Assembly (NCBI GenBank): GCA_031291235.1
Contig: JARLJL010000022.1
Location: forward strand, 124,001-188,000
Length of the DNA stretch: 64,000 nt
Source: Sulfuriferula sp.
GTDB taxonomy: Bacteria; Pseudomonadota; Gammaproteobacteria; Burkholderiales; Sulfuriferulaceae
Direction: 5' to 3'
In this document: one piece after another, positions 8,720 through 18,053 of the stretch
How positions within the stretch are numbered: position 1 is the stretch's first letter
Layout of the letters: each line of letters opens with the position of its first letter
Translations under genes and position numbers: made by a program
Notes under the pieces: model-generated
Told to the model about the DNA's origin: nothing
Databases searched by the model: none
What the model saw: only the letters and a program-made list of their open reading frames with translations

Positions 8720-9717
8720 GGGTATGACCTCAGCCAAAAACGCTGGATATTGGCAATTTGCGGGATCTGGTTGTTGAACGGGATCAGTTTTAGATGTGCG
8801 CGTACAGAGCGATAATCGTGACGCTGATAAGCCAGCTCTGCCAGATAGGGCTGTATGCGCGTTACCGGCATGCCCAGAGCGATGGCTTGATCGAAAGCGG
8901 TTTCGGCTTCCTTCGGCTTTTCCTGCTTGATCAGTATTTGCGCGAGCAGCACCCACAGATCGCCGTCGGCGCCGGTTTCCAGCGCTGCACGTGCGTACTG
9001 TTCGGCTTGGGTCAGCATGTAATCCAGCATGTCGCCCTCGGCGAGATGTTCGTAAGCGAAAGCCCAGTAAAGCTCGGCCAGTTGTTTGCTGTACAGCTGG
9101 CACAAACCGGCTTCATGGCAGCTTTCGAGTTTTAGCTGCAAATCGTGGATCAGCGAATTGAGTGTTTTTTCGCGGTTGTCCAGCATGCCGTAAGCCAGCA
9201 GGCGCAGATCGTCGGCTTCGTCGCCCAGCAGTTCCTTGAGCATGGGGACGGAATAGCGGGCCGACATGGCCTGTGCGGACAGCAGCGCTTTCATGCGTAC
9301 TTCGGTCGGCAGGCTGGTGGTATTCAGCCGCGTGCGTATTGCGCCTTCGCCCAGCGAGTTGCGGATACCGGCGCTGCCCAGTGTGAATTGCGGCAATTCG
9401 ACTTTGACAAAAGGATAGTAGATGGAGGCCTTGGAGAAGAAACGGGCAGTCAGCACGATAGCGACCAGCGTGACGAAGGTCAGCAGCGGTACGAAGAATG
9501 CCAGCAGGAAGAATAATCCCAGTACTGCCAGCTTCGGCTGACGGTAATGCTTGGGCAGGAACAGCAGCACCAGCTGGGCGATCACCGCCGATGCCGCTGC
9601 ATGCAGCGTGACAAAGCCCAGCAGTTGCATCGGCACCGGTATATCCTGCGCCAGTACCGCCAGTGCGCCGCTTTCCAGGCTGAAGCCGGCGAGTGCGAGT
9701 TTATTGCTGAGCAGCAT
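8716..9717 (-). CDS. pelE: PelE, membrane/TPR subunit of Pel synthase
   Basis: PelE is an inner-membrane protein with two N-terminal transmembrane segments and a cytosolic TPR-like tail that bridges PelD and PelG. The 333-residue product has hydrophobic segments at about residues 30-54 and 64-92, then a helical region containing repeats such as AETAFDQAIALGMP typical of TPRs. It overlaps pelD upstream by 17 bases and pelF downstream by 4, so it is tightly coupled within the operon. The call rests on position, length and architecture, since PelE sequences diverge strongly. Confidence 0.85.
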   Translation of the reverse strand: MLLSNKLALAGFSLESGALAVLAQDIPVPMQLLGFVTLHAAASAVIAQLVLLFLPKHYRQPKLAVLGLFFLLAFFVPLLTFVTLVAIVLTARFFSKASIYYPFVKVELPQFTLGSAGIRNSLGEGAIRTRLNTTSLPTEVRMKALLSAQAMSARYSVPMLKELLGDEADDLRLLAYGMLDNREKTLNSLIHDLQLKLESCHEAGLCQLYSKQLAELYWAFAYEHLAEGDMLDYMLTQAEQYARAALETGADGDLWVLLAQILIKQEKPKEAETAFDQAIALGMPVTRIQPYLAELAYQRHDYRSVRAHLKLIPFNNQIPQIANIQRFWLRSYP

Positions 9718-11032
9718 GGCTATTCTCAGTCAGGGTCATAATGAATTCGTCCAGTTTTTCGCTGATGGCATCGGTATCCAGCGTGATCGAACGGGTGGCT
9801 ATGCCGCTCTGGCCGGGACGCGTGCCGAAGCGTTCGACGAAATTGCGTTCGATGCGATCCAGATAACCGCTGAGCGAGCTTTCTCTGGCCAACGGCAATA
9901 GCACCAGGCAGATACGCCAGTCGCCGCGTTCCAGCGTCCAGGTCTCGTCCAGCCCGCGCACGGCATTGGCAATGGATTTCAGCTGTTCTGCGCTTTCCAG
10001 CGTGTTGCGCGCGGCAAAGCCGACCAGCATGCTGCTGATTTGCATATCGCGCTGCAAACGCCGCAAGGTATATAGGGCCTTGAAGAAGTCGATAGGGCAG
10101 TCTTGCAGTTTGTCAGTGAGGTATGGCGTGAATTCGCTCGCCGTGATGGTGTCGGCATAGTAGCTGGTCAATACCGACAGCGTTTGCATATTGTCGGTTT
10201 GCAAGGCGAAGAACGGCATTTTCTCGACCACCATGATGGCGACGATACGCCCGTCGGCTGTTTTGGCCGGGACGGCTACCAGATAGCGGCTGGGCAGTTC
10301 AGTCAGATTTTCTTCCGTGTTGATGTGGACGAGTTCGCCGCTGCTGATGCAATGCGCGATCAGCGGGTCCTGCTGGTCGATGGGGGTGAATGCACCTATG
10401 CTGGCTTCCGCAACCGGGTTGATCCGGTCATTTTCGACGGCATGCACGGCAGCGACGCTGAGGTTGCACTGGCGTACCACCAAGGCCAGATACAGGGCTG
10501 CGCCGGGCAGGCCGTGATCGGCGGGCAGGATACGATTCAGCTCTTTCAAGCCTTCACGCAAGCTGGCCGGTCTACCGATCAGATCCTGCTCCAGACGGTC
10601 GTGCGACAAGCTGAGCAGATACAGGCGGCGGGTGAGCAGTTCCAGACGCTGTTCGGTATAGTGCTGCAATTCTTCTATGCGTCGCGCGCGCGTGATCCAT
10701 ACGCTGCTATATTCGCCGCTGATCATCACCATCAGCGTTCCGCCTAGGAAGGTCAGGCGCGGGAATACGGCATGACTTAAGCTTTGGTCGGCTGCCCATA
10801 ATATCCAGCCGCCGAGAAATATCAGCACCGATACCACGCCCATGAGTACGCCGTAGCGCAATGCGATGAGCACCGGCGCCATCCATATCCACGGAAAAAC
10901 GTGGGTGTTAAGCGGATCTCCCGGCATGATGCTGTACGATAGCAACAATGCGCCGACGCTGATGCCCAGCGTTTCGCCCCATTGCCAGTATTGTTTGGTG
11001 CCTCGCGGCAGCAGATGCTGGTAAATCTTCAT
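9701..11032 (-). CDS. pelD: PelD, c-di-GMP receptor of Pel synthesis
   Basis: PelD is the inner-membrane c-di-GMP effector that activates Pel polymerisation after synthesis. The 443-residue product has about four N-terminal membrane segments (roughly 20-110), a coiled linker, a GAF domain (about 165-305) and a degenerate GGDEF domain. The key c-di-GMP-binding inhibitory-site motif RxxD is present as RGLD at residues 359-362, close to the RxxD near 367 in the Pseudomonas protein; an Arg at about 393 could be the second contact residue. The catalytic GG(D/E)EF motif is absent, as is normal for PelD. Overlaps pelC by 4 bases. Confidence 0.92.
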   Translation of the reverse strand: MKIYQHLLPRGTKQYWQWGETLGISVGALLLSYSIMPGDPLNTHVFPWIWMAPVLIALRYGVLMGVVSVLIFLGGWILWAADQSLSHAVFPRLTFLGGTLMVMISGEYSSVWITRARRIEELQHYTEQRLELLTRRLYLLSLSHDRLEQDLIGRPASLREGLKELNRILPADHGLPGAALYLALVVRQCNLSVAAVHAVENDRINPVAEASIGAFTPIDQQDPLIAHCISSGELVHINTEENLTELPSRYLVAVPAKTADGRIVAIMVVEKMPFFALQTDNMQTLSVLTSYYADTITASEFTPYLTDKLQDCPIDFFKALYTLRRLQRDMQISSMLVGFAARNTLESAEQLKSIANAVRGLDETWTLERGDWRICLVLLPLARESSLSGYLDRIERNFVERFGTRPGQSGIATRSITLDTDAISEKLDEFIMTLTENSHAAQQ

Positions 11033-11547
11033 TTCAGGTTTATGCCGCCGGCGAGGTTTTCCAGCAGTTTCTGCGCAACGGCGCTGACGGCTTCGCGTCC
11101 CCAGCCGCTACGGGCGCCTGCTGCATCCCATACGATCTGGCGGGTTTGCAGGTCGATGATCTTGAGGGTGACGCCGACTGCCGGTTCGCCGTCGACGCCG
11201 GTTTTGTAGCGCCATTCGTTAACCGAGCCGGTTAATGCATAACGGGCGCCGGATTGCTGCGCCCAGCTAATGGCCGCTTCGACAGCCTTGGCATCTGCCG
11301 GCTCGAACAGGCTATCCTGCGTCAGGCTGGAAGGATATTTCTCCAGATTCATGACACCCTTGACGCGTATCACCGATTCGGTAATGGCTTCCATGCGCAG
11401 TCCGGCTTGTGGCGTTTCCGTATGGTTTTCCATCGGCAGCAGCGCCCATTTGACGTTCTTTTCCAGAACCGGCGAACTGGTATGGTCGCTCACAGCGCAA
11501 CCGGCGAGTAACAGTAATCCCAGGCAGGCAATAATCAGGCGTTTCAT
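11029..11547 (-). CDS. pelC: PelC, outer-membrane lipoprotein of Pel export
   Basis: PelC forms a periplasmic-side dodecameric lipoprotein ring that funnels Pel toward the PelB barrel. The 172-residue product starts with a lipoprotein signal sequence ending in LLLLAGCAVS (lipobox LAGC, acylated Cys17) and matches the family size. The mature part contains WALLPMENHTETPQAG and a conserved Trp (IVWDAAGARSGWG) near the C-terminus. It lies between pelB (19-base gap) and pelD (4-base overlap). Confidence 0.92.
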   Translation of the reverse strand: MKRLIIACLGLLLLAGCAVSDHTSSPVLEKNVKWALLPMENHTETPQAGLRMEAITESVIRVKGVMNLEKYPSSLTQDSLFEPADAKAVEAAISWAQQSGARYALTGSVNEWRYKTGVDGEPAVGVTLKIIDLQTRQIVWDAAGARSGWGREAVSAVAQKLLENLAGGINLK

Positions 11548-11566
11548 TTTGTCCCTTTCAATATGA

Positions 11567-14500
11567 TTAATAATGTAATTGATAACCTATACCGGCTTCC
11601 AGGCTGGATTTACCCTGTCCGCCGGGCGACTGGTCGTAACGCGTGAAAAACTGCAGCCGGTCGGCGCCGATGACGCGCGTCGCCAGTCCGGCATTGGCGC
11701 GCCAGCCAGTGCCGGTAGTGGTGTTGTAAAAAACGCCGATTTCGCCCAGGTATTCGAAGTCGTGCGCCGGCAATCTGCTGTCGGTGGCATCGCCGACGCT
11801 GGCATAGGCGGCGATTTCGCGCACATCCTGCGGCATGAAATAGCTCGCGGTATTGGGCTGGCCTGCGGGTATCAGGCTGGCGGTCTTGCCTGTCAGTATA
11901 GTATCGGCGGGGCGGAATTGGTTCCAGGTACCGGTAATGCGCCCGCGCAACGCCGGATGGATGCCGCTTAATTCGTGGGTGAGGGTCGTCGTCAACAGAT
12001 TGCCGCTGCCCAATGTTTGCCCGTCTATGCTGTGGTACTGGTTCAGTTCGCCGCGTACGCTCCATTGGTTCCAGCGGTCCAGTTGGTAATTGCTTTCCAG
12101 TGCAATCTGGTCGCGCCGTCCGATCAGGCGCATCGCAGTATTTTCCGTTGCGGTCTGATTGTAGGCCAGCTGGGTTTCGAGTTGCAGGCGCGAGCCGATT
12201 TGACGCTGATGGCTGATAACGATGCCGAGCTGGGTATTAAGCGCCTGGCTGATTTGCAGTTTGAGCGTGTTGATGTAGCTGTCGCCAATCTGGCGCAGCG
12301 CGATTTCGGCATTGATTTCATTGGGTGCGCGGGTAAGCAGGGCGGTATCTACATTGCCCCGGTTTATCTGGTGCAAATCCAGATCGAGTTTGAGCATGCC
12401 GATCTGGTGACCGGTAGCGCTGATCTGGTTGTCCGTTTCGTTGTAACCGTCCAGTCTGCGGAATGTCGTCATGACGCTGGCTGTGCGGTCGTTGGCCAGC
12501 AGCATGGGGGCAGCCTGTTCATACAGGAATTCGTCCTGACGCGAACGATCCATGGCGATAAAGGCGAGATCGGCGGCATCGTCCTTGTGTCCGGCCAGCG
12601 AGGCAAGATTCATCCTGTCGTAGAGCAAAATGCCGTCGTGATCCAGTATGTCGGCGGCAGCTTCGCGGTCCTGACGCGTCAGCGCATCGGAGATGCGTGC
12701 GCCTAGCGGGGTGTTGAGCCAATGCGCGTATTGGCGTATGAGCCAGGCCCGGGTCGAATCTTCCTGTTCTCGGCTGTTGAGCCAGACCGTCGCGAGTTCG
12801 ACAAACTGACTGTTTTGTTTGAGCGTTGGCGAGCCGTCGCGCAATAGTTTCCACAGAACGCCTTGCCCGGCGCCGGGGTCGTTCAGCAATAACAGTCGCA
12901 GCGCTTCGATATCGCGGGCATTGGCGCGGGTGTTGAGCCAGTCGCGGCTGGTTTGCTGCTGCAAACGCTGTTGCCAGATCTGCCGGCGAATCTGCCATGC
13001 CAGATCGGGCTGTCCGCCGGATTCCAGCGTGATCGCGTAATTGAGCATCCATAGCTCGTCCTGCCGATGCGATTTGGCCATGCGGTTGTACAGGGCAAGT
13101 GCGTAATCAGGTCGGCCCAATGCGAGATAGCCGGCCGCATATACATCCCATAGATTGGGTGTGGAGGGGATAAGCCTTGCCCATTGCTGCATGAAATGAT
13201 CCAGCTGGTTAAAGTGACGCAAGTCGAGCAGCAGCCAGAGGAACGATTCCTTGATGCTGTTGTTGCTTGGGTAACGGCTGATCAGGAACCGGTAATCGTG
13301 TTCTGCTGCAGCGAAATTACCAGCGCGCTTGTACATTTCGGCACGCAGCGAGACAAATCTCAGACTGTCGTCGTAACTGCGCCATTCAGGTGCTTCGGTG
13401 ATCTTGTACAAACGTTGCACTGCCTGCCAGTCGTCGAGTTCGGCATAGGTGTCGACAGCGTCGAGGAACATGTCGATGCGCCGGGTTTTTATCCACAATT
13501 GCTCGGCTGTTTGCGCGGCCAATCGGGGATTTTCGTGCTTCAGTGCCTGGAATAGCCGTTCCTGCTGATCCGGTTGGGCATCGGGTGCGTTACCGAGTAT
13601 GCGATAGGCGATGATGGCCTGATCGTAATGTTTCAGTTGCCAGGACAGTTCGCCAAGATTCAGCCAGAACAGTTTGTCATCGGGTTGCGCCTGCGGACGG
13701 CTGCGTTCCAGCACTTCAAAAGCTTCCTGATACAAGCCGGCGCGCTGCATCATGCCGGCTATGGTAACGGCAATGTCGGGGCTGGCCGTATTGTGTTTCA
13801 GATAGCGCCGGTAGCGCGCGATGGCTTCCGCGTCGTCGCCCATGCGGGTCAGCAATTCGGCGGACAATAACAACAAATCGGGGTGTTGTACTTCATCGCC
13901 ATGACGATCCAACCATGCCAGTGCATCCTCAGGCTGACCCAGATATTCATAGAGCTGAACGATTTTGCGCGCATATTTTTCATCGTTGCCATGATGTTGC
14001 CAGTCGTGTTCCAGACCGATGACTTGCGCGGCATAATCGAACAGACCGCCGGCCAGCCGCATCCATGCCTGCCATGCGGATTCGCTACCCTGATGCGTGG
14101 CCAGCCAGCGCCATTGCACCAGTGCAAGCTGGGGCTGATTCGACCATTCCGCGATTTGTGCCAGACGTTCGCGCCATGTGACATTATTCGGCGATTGTTC
14201 GACTGCAATTTGGGCCAGTTTCAGGGCGTGGGGTAAATCGCGATTACCCAGGAAAGCGGTGTATGCCAGCTCGAAATAGGCCGGAATAAAGCGTATGCGG
14301 GTAGCCGGCGGGTTGCTGAAACCGATCAGTCTTGCGGCGAAACCGGCGGCCTGCGCCGGGCGGTTGGATGCCAGCGCCAATTTGGTCAGGCGGTATAGCA
14401 CGTCCGGCTGCTGCCATTCCGATGCAGGTAATTGCTGCGCCCAATCCATGCCGACGGTACCCATATTGCCGGATTGCAGAGTGGTTAATGCCTGTTTCAG

Positions 14501-15235
14501 ATCAGCGAGTTTTTGTTCCGGGTTGCGGTCGAGCTCACGTGCGCGCCATGTATATTGCGCGCTGGCCAGATAATGCCCGTTTGCCAGCGCGATGCGTGCG
14601 GCTTCGCGCAGATCTGCGATGTTGTTGCTTGCATGCATGAGGCGTGCCATGGCGCGCTCCGCCAACTGCAGTTCTCCGGTGGCCTCTGCCGATTCGGCAA
14701 GTCGACGCAGAGCGCCCGGACTGACTGTTTGTGATTCGCTTGCCAGCAATGCCTGTTTGAATCGGGCGAGTTTTTGCGCTCTGTCCGTGCTGCCGGGAGC
14801 GGCGGCGAACGCGATTTTACCAAGGATATCCAGCCTGATCTGAATAGCGGCTTCCCGCCATTGCGGCTGTTCGTTGGTGTAAAGCGGCTGCAGCACTTTC
14901 AGTGCGCTGGCATACTGACCTATCGTGGCATAGGCTTGCGCCAGCTGCAATCTGAGCTCGTGATTGTCGGGGTCGGTGGCAAGCAGGTTGCGCATGTACT
15001 GCAGCGACACTTCATCCACTTTGGGATTCATGCGGATTTGCTCGGACAGGCGCTGTTGCGGATAGAGCAACGCCAGCACGACGCCGACAGCCACAACCAG
15101 CCCCGCCAGATTAATCGGGGTGATTAACCGGGGCCGCTGCTGACTGGTTCGGCTATTGGCAGCCGAGGCGGAAAGTGATGCGTCCCGTGGCATGGGTCTG
15201 GTAATGGTAGTGTTGTTGAGTGTGGCTGTCCGCAC
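11567..15235 (-). CDS. pelB: PelB, TPR scaffold plus outer-membrane beta-barrel
   Basis: PelB exports Pel: a long periplasmic TPR superhelix docks PelA and a C-terminal beta-barrel forms the pore. The 1222-residue product (about 1193 in Pseudomonas aeruginosa) has an N-terminal membrane anchor around residues 46-62, many TPR-like repeats to about residue 900, then amphipathic strands with alternating residues ending in GIGYQLHY, with a C-terminal aromatic residue typical of outer-membrane barrels. From its first ATG the gene overlaps pelA by 83 bases; a later ATG at 15193 would leave a 41-base overlap and still keep the membrane anchor, so the start is uncertain. Confidence 0.93.
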   Translation of the reverse strand: MRTATLNNTTITRPMPRDASLSASAANSRTSQQRPRLITPINLAGLVVAVGVVLALLYPQQRLSEQIRMNPKVDEVSLQYMRNLLATDPDNHELRLQLAQAYATIGQYASALKVLQPLYTNEQPQWREAAIQIRLDILGKIAFAAAPGSTDRAQKLARFKQALLASESQTVSPGALRRLAESAEATGELQLAERAMARLMHASNNIADLREAARIALANGHYLASAQYTWRARELDRNPEQKLADLKQALTTLQSGNMGTVGMDWAQQLPASEWQQPDVLYRLTKLALASNRPAQAAGFAARLIGFSNPPATRIRFIPAYFELAYTAFLGNRDLPHALKLAQIAVEQSPNNVTWRERLAQIAEWSNQPQLALVQWRWLATHQGSESAWQAWMRLAGGLFDYAAQVIGLEHDWQHHGNDEKYARKIVQLYEYLGQPEDALAWLDRHGDEVQHPDLLLLSAELLTRMGDDAEAIARYRRYLKHNTASPDIAVTIAGMMQRAGLYQEAFEVLERSRPQAQPDDKLFWLNLGELSWQLKHYDQAIIAYRILGNAPDAQPDQQERLFQALKHENPRLAAQTAEQLWIKTRRIDMFLDAVDTYAELDDWQAVQRLYKITEAPEWRSYDDSLRFVSLRAEMYKRAGNFAAAEHDYRFLISRYPSNNSIKESFLWLLLDLRHFNQLDHFMQQWARLIPSTPNLWDVYAAGYLALGRPDYALALYNRMAKSHRQDELWMLNYAITLESGGQPDLAWQIRRQIWQQRLQQQTSRDWLNTRANARDIEALRLLLLNDPGAGQGVLWKLLRDGSPTLKQNSQFVELATVWLNSREQEDSTRAWLIRQYAHWLNTPLGARISDALTRQDREAAADILDHDGILLYDRMNLASLAGHKDDAADLAFIAMDRSRQDEFLYEQAAPMLLANDRTASVMTTFRRLDGYNETDNQISATGHQIGMLKLDLDLHQINRGNVDTALLTRAPNEINAEIALRQIGDSYINTLKLQISQALNTQLGIVISHQRQIGSRLQLETQLAYNQTATENTAMRLIGRRDQIALESNYQLDRWNQWSVRGELNQYHSIDGQTLGSGNLLTTTLTHELSGIHPALRGRITGTWNQFRPADTILTGKTASLIPAGQPNTASYFMPQDVREIAAYASVGDATDSRLPAHDFEYLGEIGVFYNTTTGTGWRANAGLATRVIGADRLQFFTRYDQSPGGQGKSSLEAGIGYQLHY

Positions 15236-17882
15236 TTACCGGGCGATTTCGATCATCGTATAAACGGCAAGCGTCCGCATGGTCGAGGGTGAAGTCCAGC
15301 GCAGTGTGTGCGTTGAATGTCATTACGGTTTGCTGGCCCTGTTGCTGCCAATCGAGCAATGCGCCGTTGGCATCGACCAGATAAGGTGCGCTGGGGGCAG
15401 TGTTGACAAGCGCAATACGATTGACCGGCGCCTTGATCAACTGTATGTACCGATCGCTGTTGGTATTCTTGTATCCGGCTACGCTGTCATTGATGGCCGG
15501 GTAGCCCCATTGGGCATTGATGCGTAAGCTGTCGATTTGTCCGTCGCCGTAAAACAGCCAGTTGTTGTCCTCGCGTGCCATGACGCTGCTGTTGAAATCC
15601 ATGACGCGGCGTATATATTCGGAAGGATAAACCGGGTGGTTGGGTTGCGCGAGCGCCCAGTCGAAAACTTCCTGCAGCGCTTTCAGCGAGGCGGGTTTGG
15701 AGGCCGAATAGGTATGGAAATATATGTCCATGGGTTTGAGGCGGCGCGGCGATTCGGTCAGTTTGTAGGTTTCGATCACGCGGCGGAATCCGTAATACGG
15801 GCCTGTCCAGTCATGGGTATACACGTTCTCATTCTGGTTGGGCGCGTAAATCTGGAAATGTCCTGCGCGTGCCACGCCCAGTGGCGATACATAGGTGAGG
15901 CTAGGCTGGCTGTTGGTTATGGTGGTTTCGCCGCCGTTCATATTCAGCAAGTTCAATGTATCGGTTTTGGCAATTGCCTCTTCGCCCGGATTGCAATCCC
16001 CGGTCCATAAGAATATGCGGCAGCTTTTGCCTGGCGGTGCCAGACGCTTGTTGATGTAATCGACGCTGCCGCTGGTCTCCTTGTTCAGATCGAATTTATA
16101 GCCGGGTATGGGTAAATTGTAGCCTTCTCCTTCGCCGTCTTCTTCCAACTGCTGCCATTTGAACGGATGCGAGTAGGAGTGGCTGGCGATTTCTACATTC
16201 GGCAAGCGGAATATTTCGCGGGCAATCTGCTCCATGTCCGCGGATTTCTTCGGGTACAAGCCCCATGGCGCAGTTTCCGCTTCGATCACGGAGACCGCAG
16301 TGGGGATGGGGTATTTTTTGAATATTTTTTCCAGCATGACGCGCGCCGCCAAGGGCGATCCGGGGAATTCTGCATTGCTGGCGAAGCCGTCGCCGTCCAT
16401 GTGTGCCATCAATAATCGGCGTCCGGTCGATGTGGTGACATCGGGAGCGGGCATGTCCGGCAAGTTGAGTGCGCGCTTGAAAAATGCGAACGGGTTAATA
16501 ATCCAGCGAGTTCCCTGTTGGTATGGAATTTCATAGACCGCATAAGGTGAAAGTACATACCCGCCCCATGGCATATATGCCGCTACATCGGTAGTCTGGT
16601 CTGCGACTTTGAGTCTTAGTATAGGCGTGCTGTTTTTGCCTGCATCTATAATGTCGAGCGAGTCAGGGTGTACCTGTTCGGAATGTTCAAACCCGACTGT
16701 TGCATCTTTAAACACAGTTTCGACTTTGCTAGCCGGTACGTTGTCCTTGATGTTCAGGCCGAATGCCTGCAGATTGTCATTGCTGCGATCGAAACCGAAT
16801 TCATTAATAACAGCCAGACGCACTCCCTGGCTTATCTGTTTGAGTAGCCAGAGTTTAAGCTGAGGTGAATTGTTGCGCGTGTCTTCAGCCCAGATGACGA
16901 TGCCGGCGTATTGCCCTGCGAGCGGGTAATCCGGTAACGGTTGGGTGAAATCCCTGTATTCGGGGATAAATCCCATATTTTGAATCGGCATTGCCGCAAA
17001 GCGGTGCATGTCGGTGAAGATAACATCCTTCTTGCCGCTGCCGTCATATAGCATCAATATGCGCCGGGGTTGTATCTCCGGATCGCCTACGCCGATGATG
17101 TCGAGCTCGGGATCGCTGACCCAGGGTATGAATCCGGCGGTACGGATTTTTTGCGCAAGATCGCGCGCTTGTTGGCGCTTGTCCGGGGCGGTATAGTCGA
17201 TGACTATCACCGGCAGGTGATAATCGTTCCTGATTTGATTGAGTTGGCCTAGCAACCATTGCCGGTCCGGTTCGCTAACCGGCATATAGGCATGTGCGGC
17301 GTTGTTCCAGCCCTGAAATAGCGATTCGGCAGCGATCGCGGTGACCCAGGTATGCACTTGCGGCAGAATCTCAAACCCGCGGTTGAGGATGATGCGTATG
17401 CCGGGGAAACGTTCCCGCATCTGGCGCAAGGTTTCAACCATGCCTGCTTCCTGAGCCGCTTTGGCTTGCGCGGTGGTGACCGCCAGTTGATAGGAATCCA
17501 GCGTGTCGATAAATATTCCGCGGAATCCGCGCTGCCATAACGGTGCGACTATTTTGTCAAGATAGTATGCACGCCAGACAGGGCTGGTCTGATCCATGAC
17601 ATCGCTGGACCACGCCGGATTGTGTGCCATTTTTGCGGCGCTCGGGACGCTGCCTGCATAGGGTTTGTCGGGTCCGACTTCGCCCAGACTGGTATAGGCG
17701 TAGAGCTTGGCTTGCAGATTGGCGGGGACTGTAGCGAAGTCGGCATGATCGGGTTCGACAACGATTGCATCGTAAATATGCAACTCCTGCGGGAATGGCG
17801 TGCCGTAAAAGAAGGCCGCATTGTACGCATGCGCCTGCAGGCTGCTAAACAATAGTAATATGGCGCAGAGAAGTTTGATCAT
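15153..17882 (-). CDS. pelA: PelA, periplasmic Pel deacetylase/hydrolase
   Basis: PelA partially deacetylates Pel and carries a GalNAc-specific hydrolase domain. The 909-residue product begins with a signal peptide (MIKLLCAILLLFSSLQAHA). Residues about 20-270 form the GH114-like hydrolase domain, with RGIFIDTLDSY and VIVIDYTAPDKR supplying likely catalytic acids. A Rossmann-like middle section (about 290-470) follows, then the CE-type deacetylase domain containing MAHMDGDGFASN and EIASHSYSHPF, whose Asp and two His are the expected metal ligands. The C-terminus is beta-rich. It is the first gene of the operon; its upstream region is shared with the divergent galE and contains a tandem 18-base repeat. 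Confidence 0.95.
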   Translation of the reverse strand: MIKLLCAILLLFSSLQAHAYNAAFFYGTPFPQELHIYDAIVVEPDHADFATVPANLQAKLYAYTSLGEVGPDKPYAGSVPSAAKMAHNPAWSSDVMDQTSPVWRAYYLDKIVAPLWQRGFRGIFIDTLDSYQLAVTTAQAKAAQEAGMVETLRQMRERFPGIRIILNRGFEILPQVHTWVTAIAAESLFQGWNNAAHAYMPVSEPDRQWLLGQLNQIRNDYHLPVIVIDYTAPDKRQQARDLAQKIRTAGFIPWVSDPELDIIGVGDPEIQPRRILMLYDGSGKKDVIFTDMHRFAAMPIQNMGFIPEYRDFTQPLPDYPLAGQYAGIVIWAEDTRNNSPQLKLWLLKQISQGVRLAVINEFGFDRSNDNLQAFGLNIKDNVPASKVETVFKDATVGFEHSEQVHPDSLDIIDAGKNSTPILRLKVADQTTDVAAYMPWGGYVLSPYAVYEIPYQQGTRWIINPFAFFKRALNLPDMPAPDVTTSTGRRLLMAHMDGDGFASNAEFPGSPLAARVMLEKIFKKYPIPTAVSVIEAETAPWGLYPKKSADMEQIAREIFRLPNVEIASHSYSHPFKWQQLEEDGEGEGYNLPIPGYKFDLNKETSGSVDYINKRLAPPGKSCRIFLWTGDCNPGEEAIAKTDTLNLLNMNGGETTITNSQPSLTYVSPLGVARAGHFQIYAPNQNENVYTHDWTGPYYGFRRVIETYKLTESPRRLKPMDIYFHTYSASKPASLKALQEVFDWALAQPNHPVYPSEYIRRVMDFNSSVMAREDNNWLFYGDGQIDSLRINAQWGYPAINDSVAGYKNTNSDRYIQLIKAPVNRIALVNTAPSAPYLVDANGALLDWQQQGQQTVMTFNAHTALDFTLDHADACRLYDDRNRPVSADSHTQQHYHYQTHATGRITFRLGCQ

Positions 17883-17985
17883 GGTGAGTTTGATTATGGC
17901 ATGCTCAGACTGGCTGCGATTGACCCGTTTGTGAAGAAATGTTAATTCTTGCGGCGGGTCATGTTCGGGTATATCAAATTGAATA

Positions 17986-18021
17986 TGACATGATTATTAT
18001 CATCGACATGATTATTGTTAT
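17986..18021. repeat. Tandem 18-base direct repeat between pelA and galE
   Basis: Two adjacent 18-base units (17986-18003 and 18004-18021) are identical at 15 of 18 positions, sharing the core GACATGATTATT (17987-17998 and 18005-18016). They lie in the 171-base AT-rich divergent region, about 35 bases before the galE ATG and about 105 before the pelA ATG. Spacing of 18 bases is near two helical turns, as in paired operators. The regulator is unknown; the repeat does not match the FleQ box as I remember it. Confidence 0.5.
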
Positions 18022-18053
18022 CTTGAGATTATTTTATCTTTTTAAGGAAAATT

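Noticed and set aside
8720..9103. N-terminal extension of the pelF frame
   Set aside because: It runs through pelE, has Arg-rich shadow composition and is not part of known PelF proteins; the ATGA start at 8719 fits family length.
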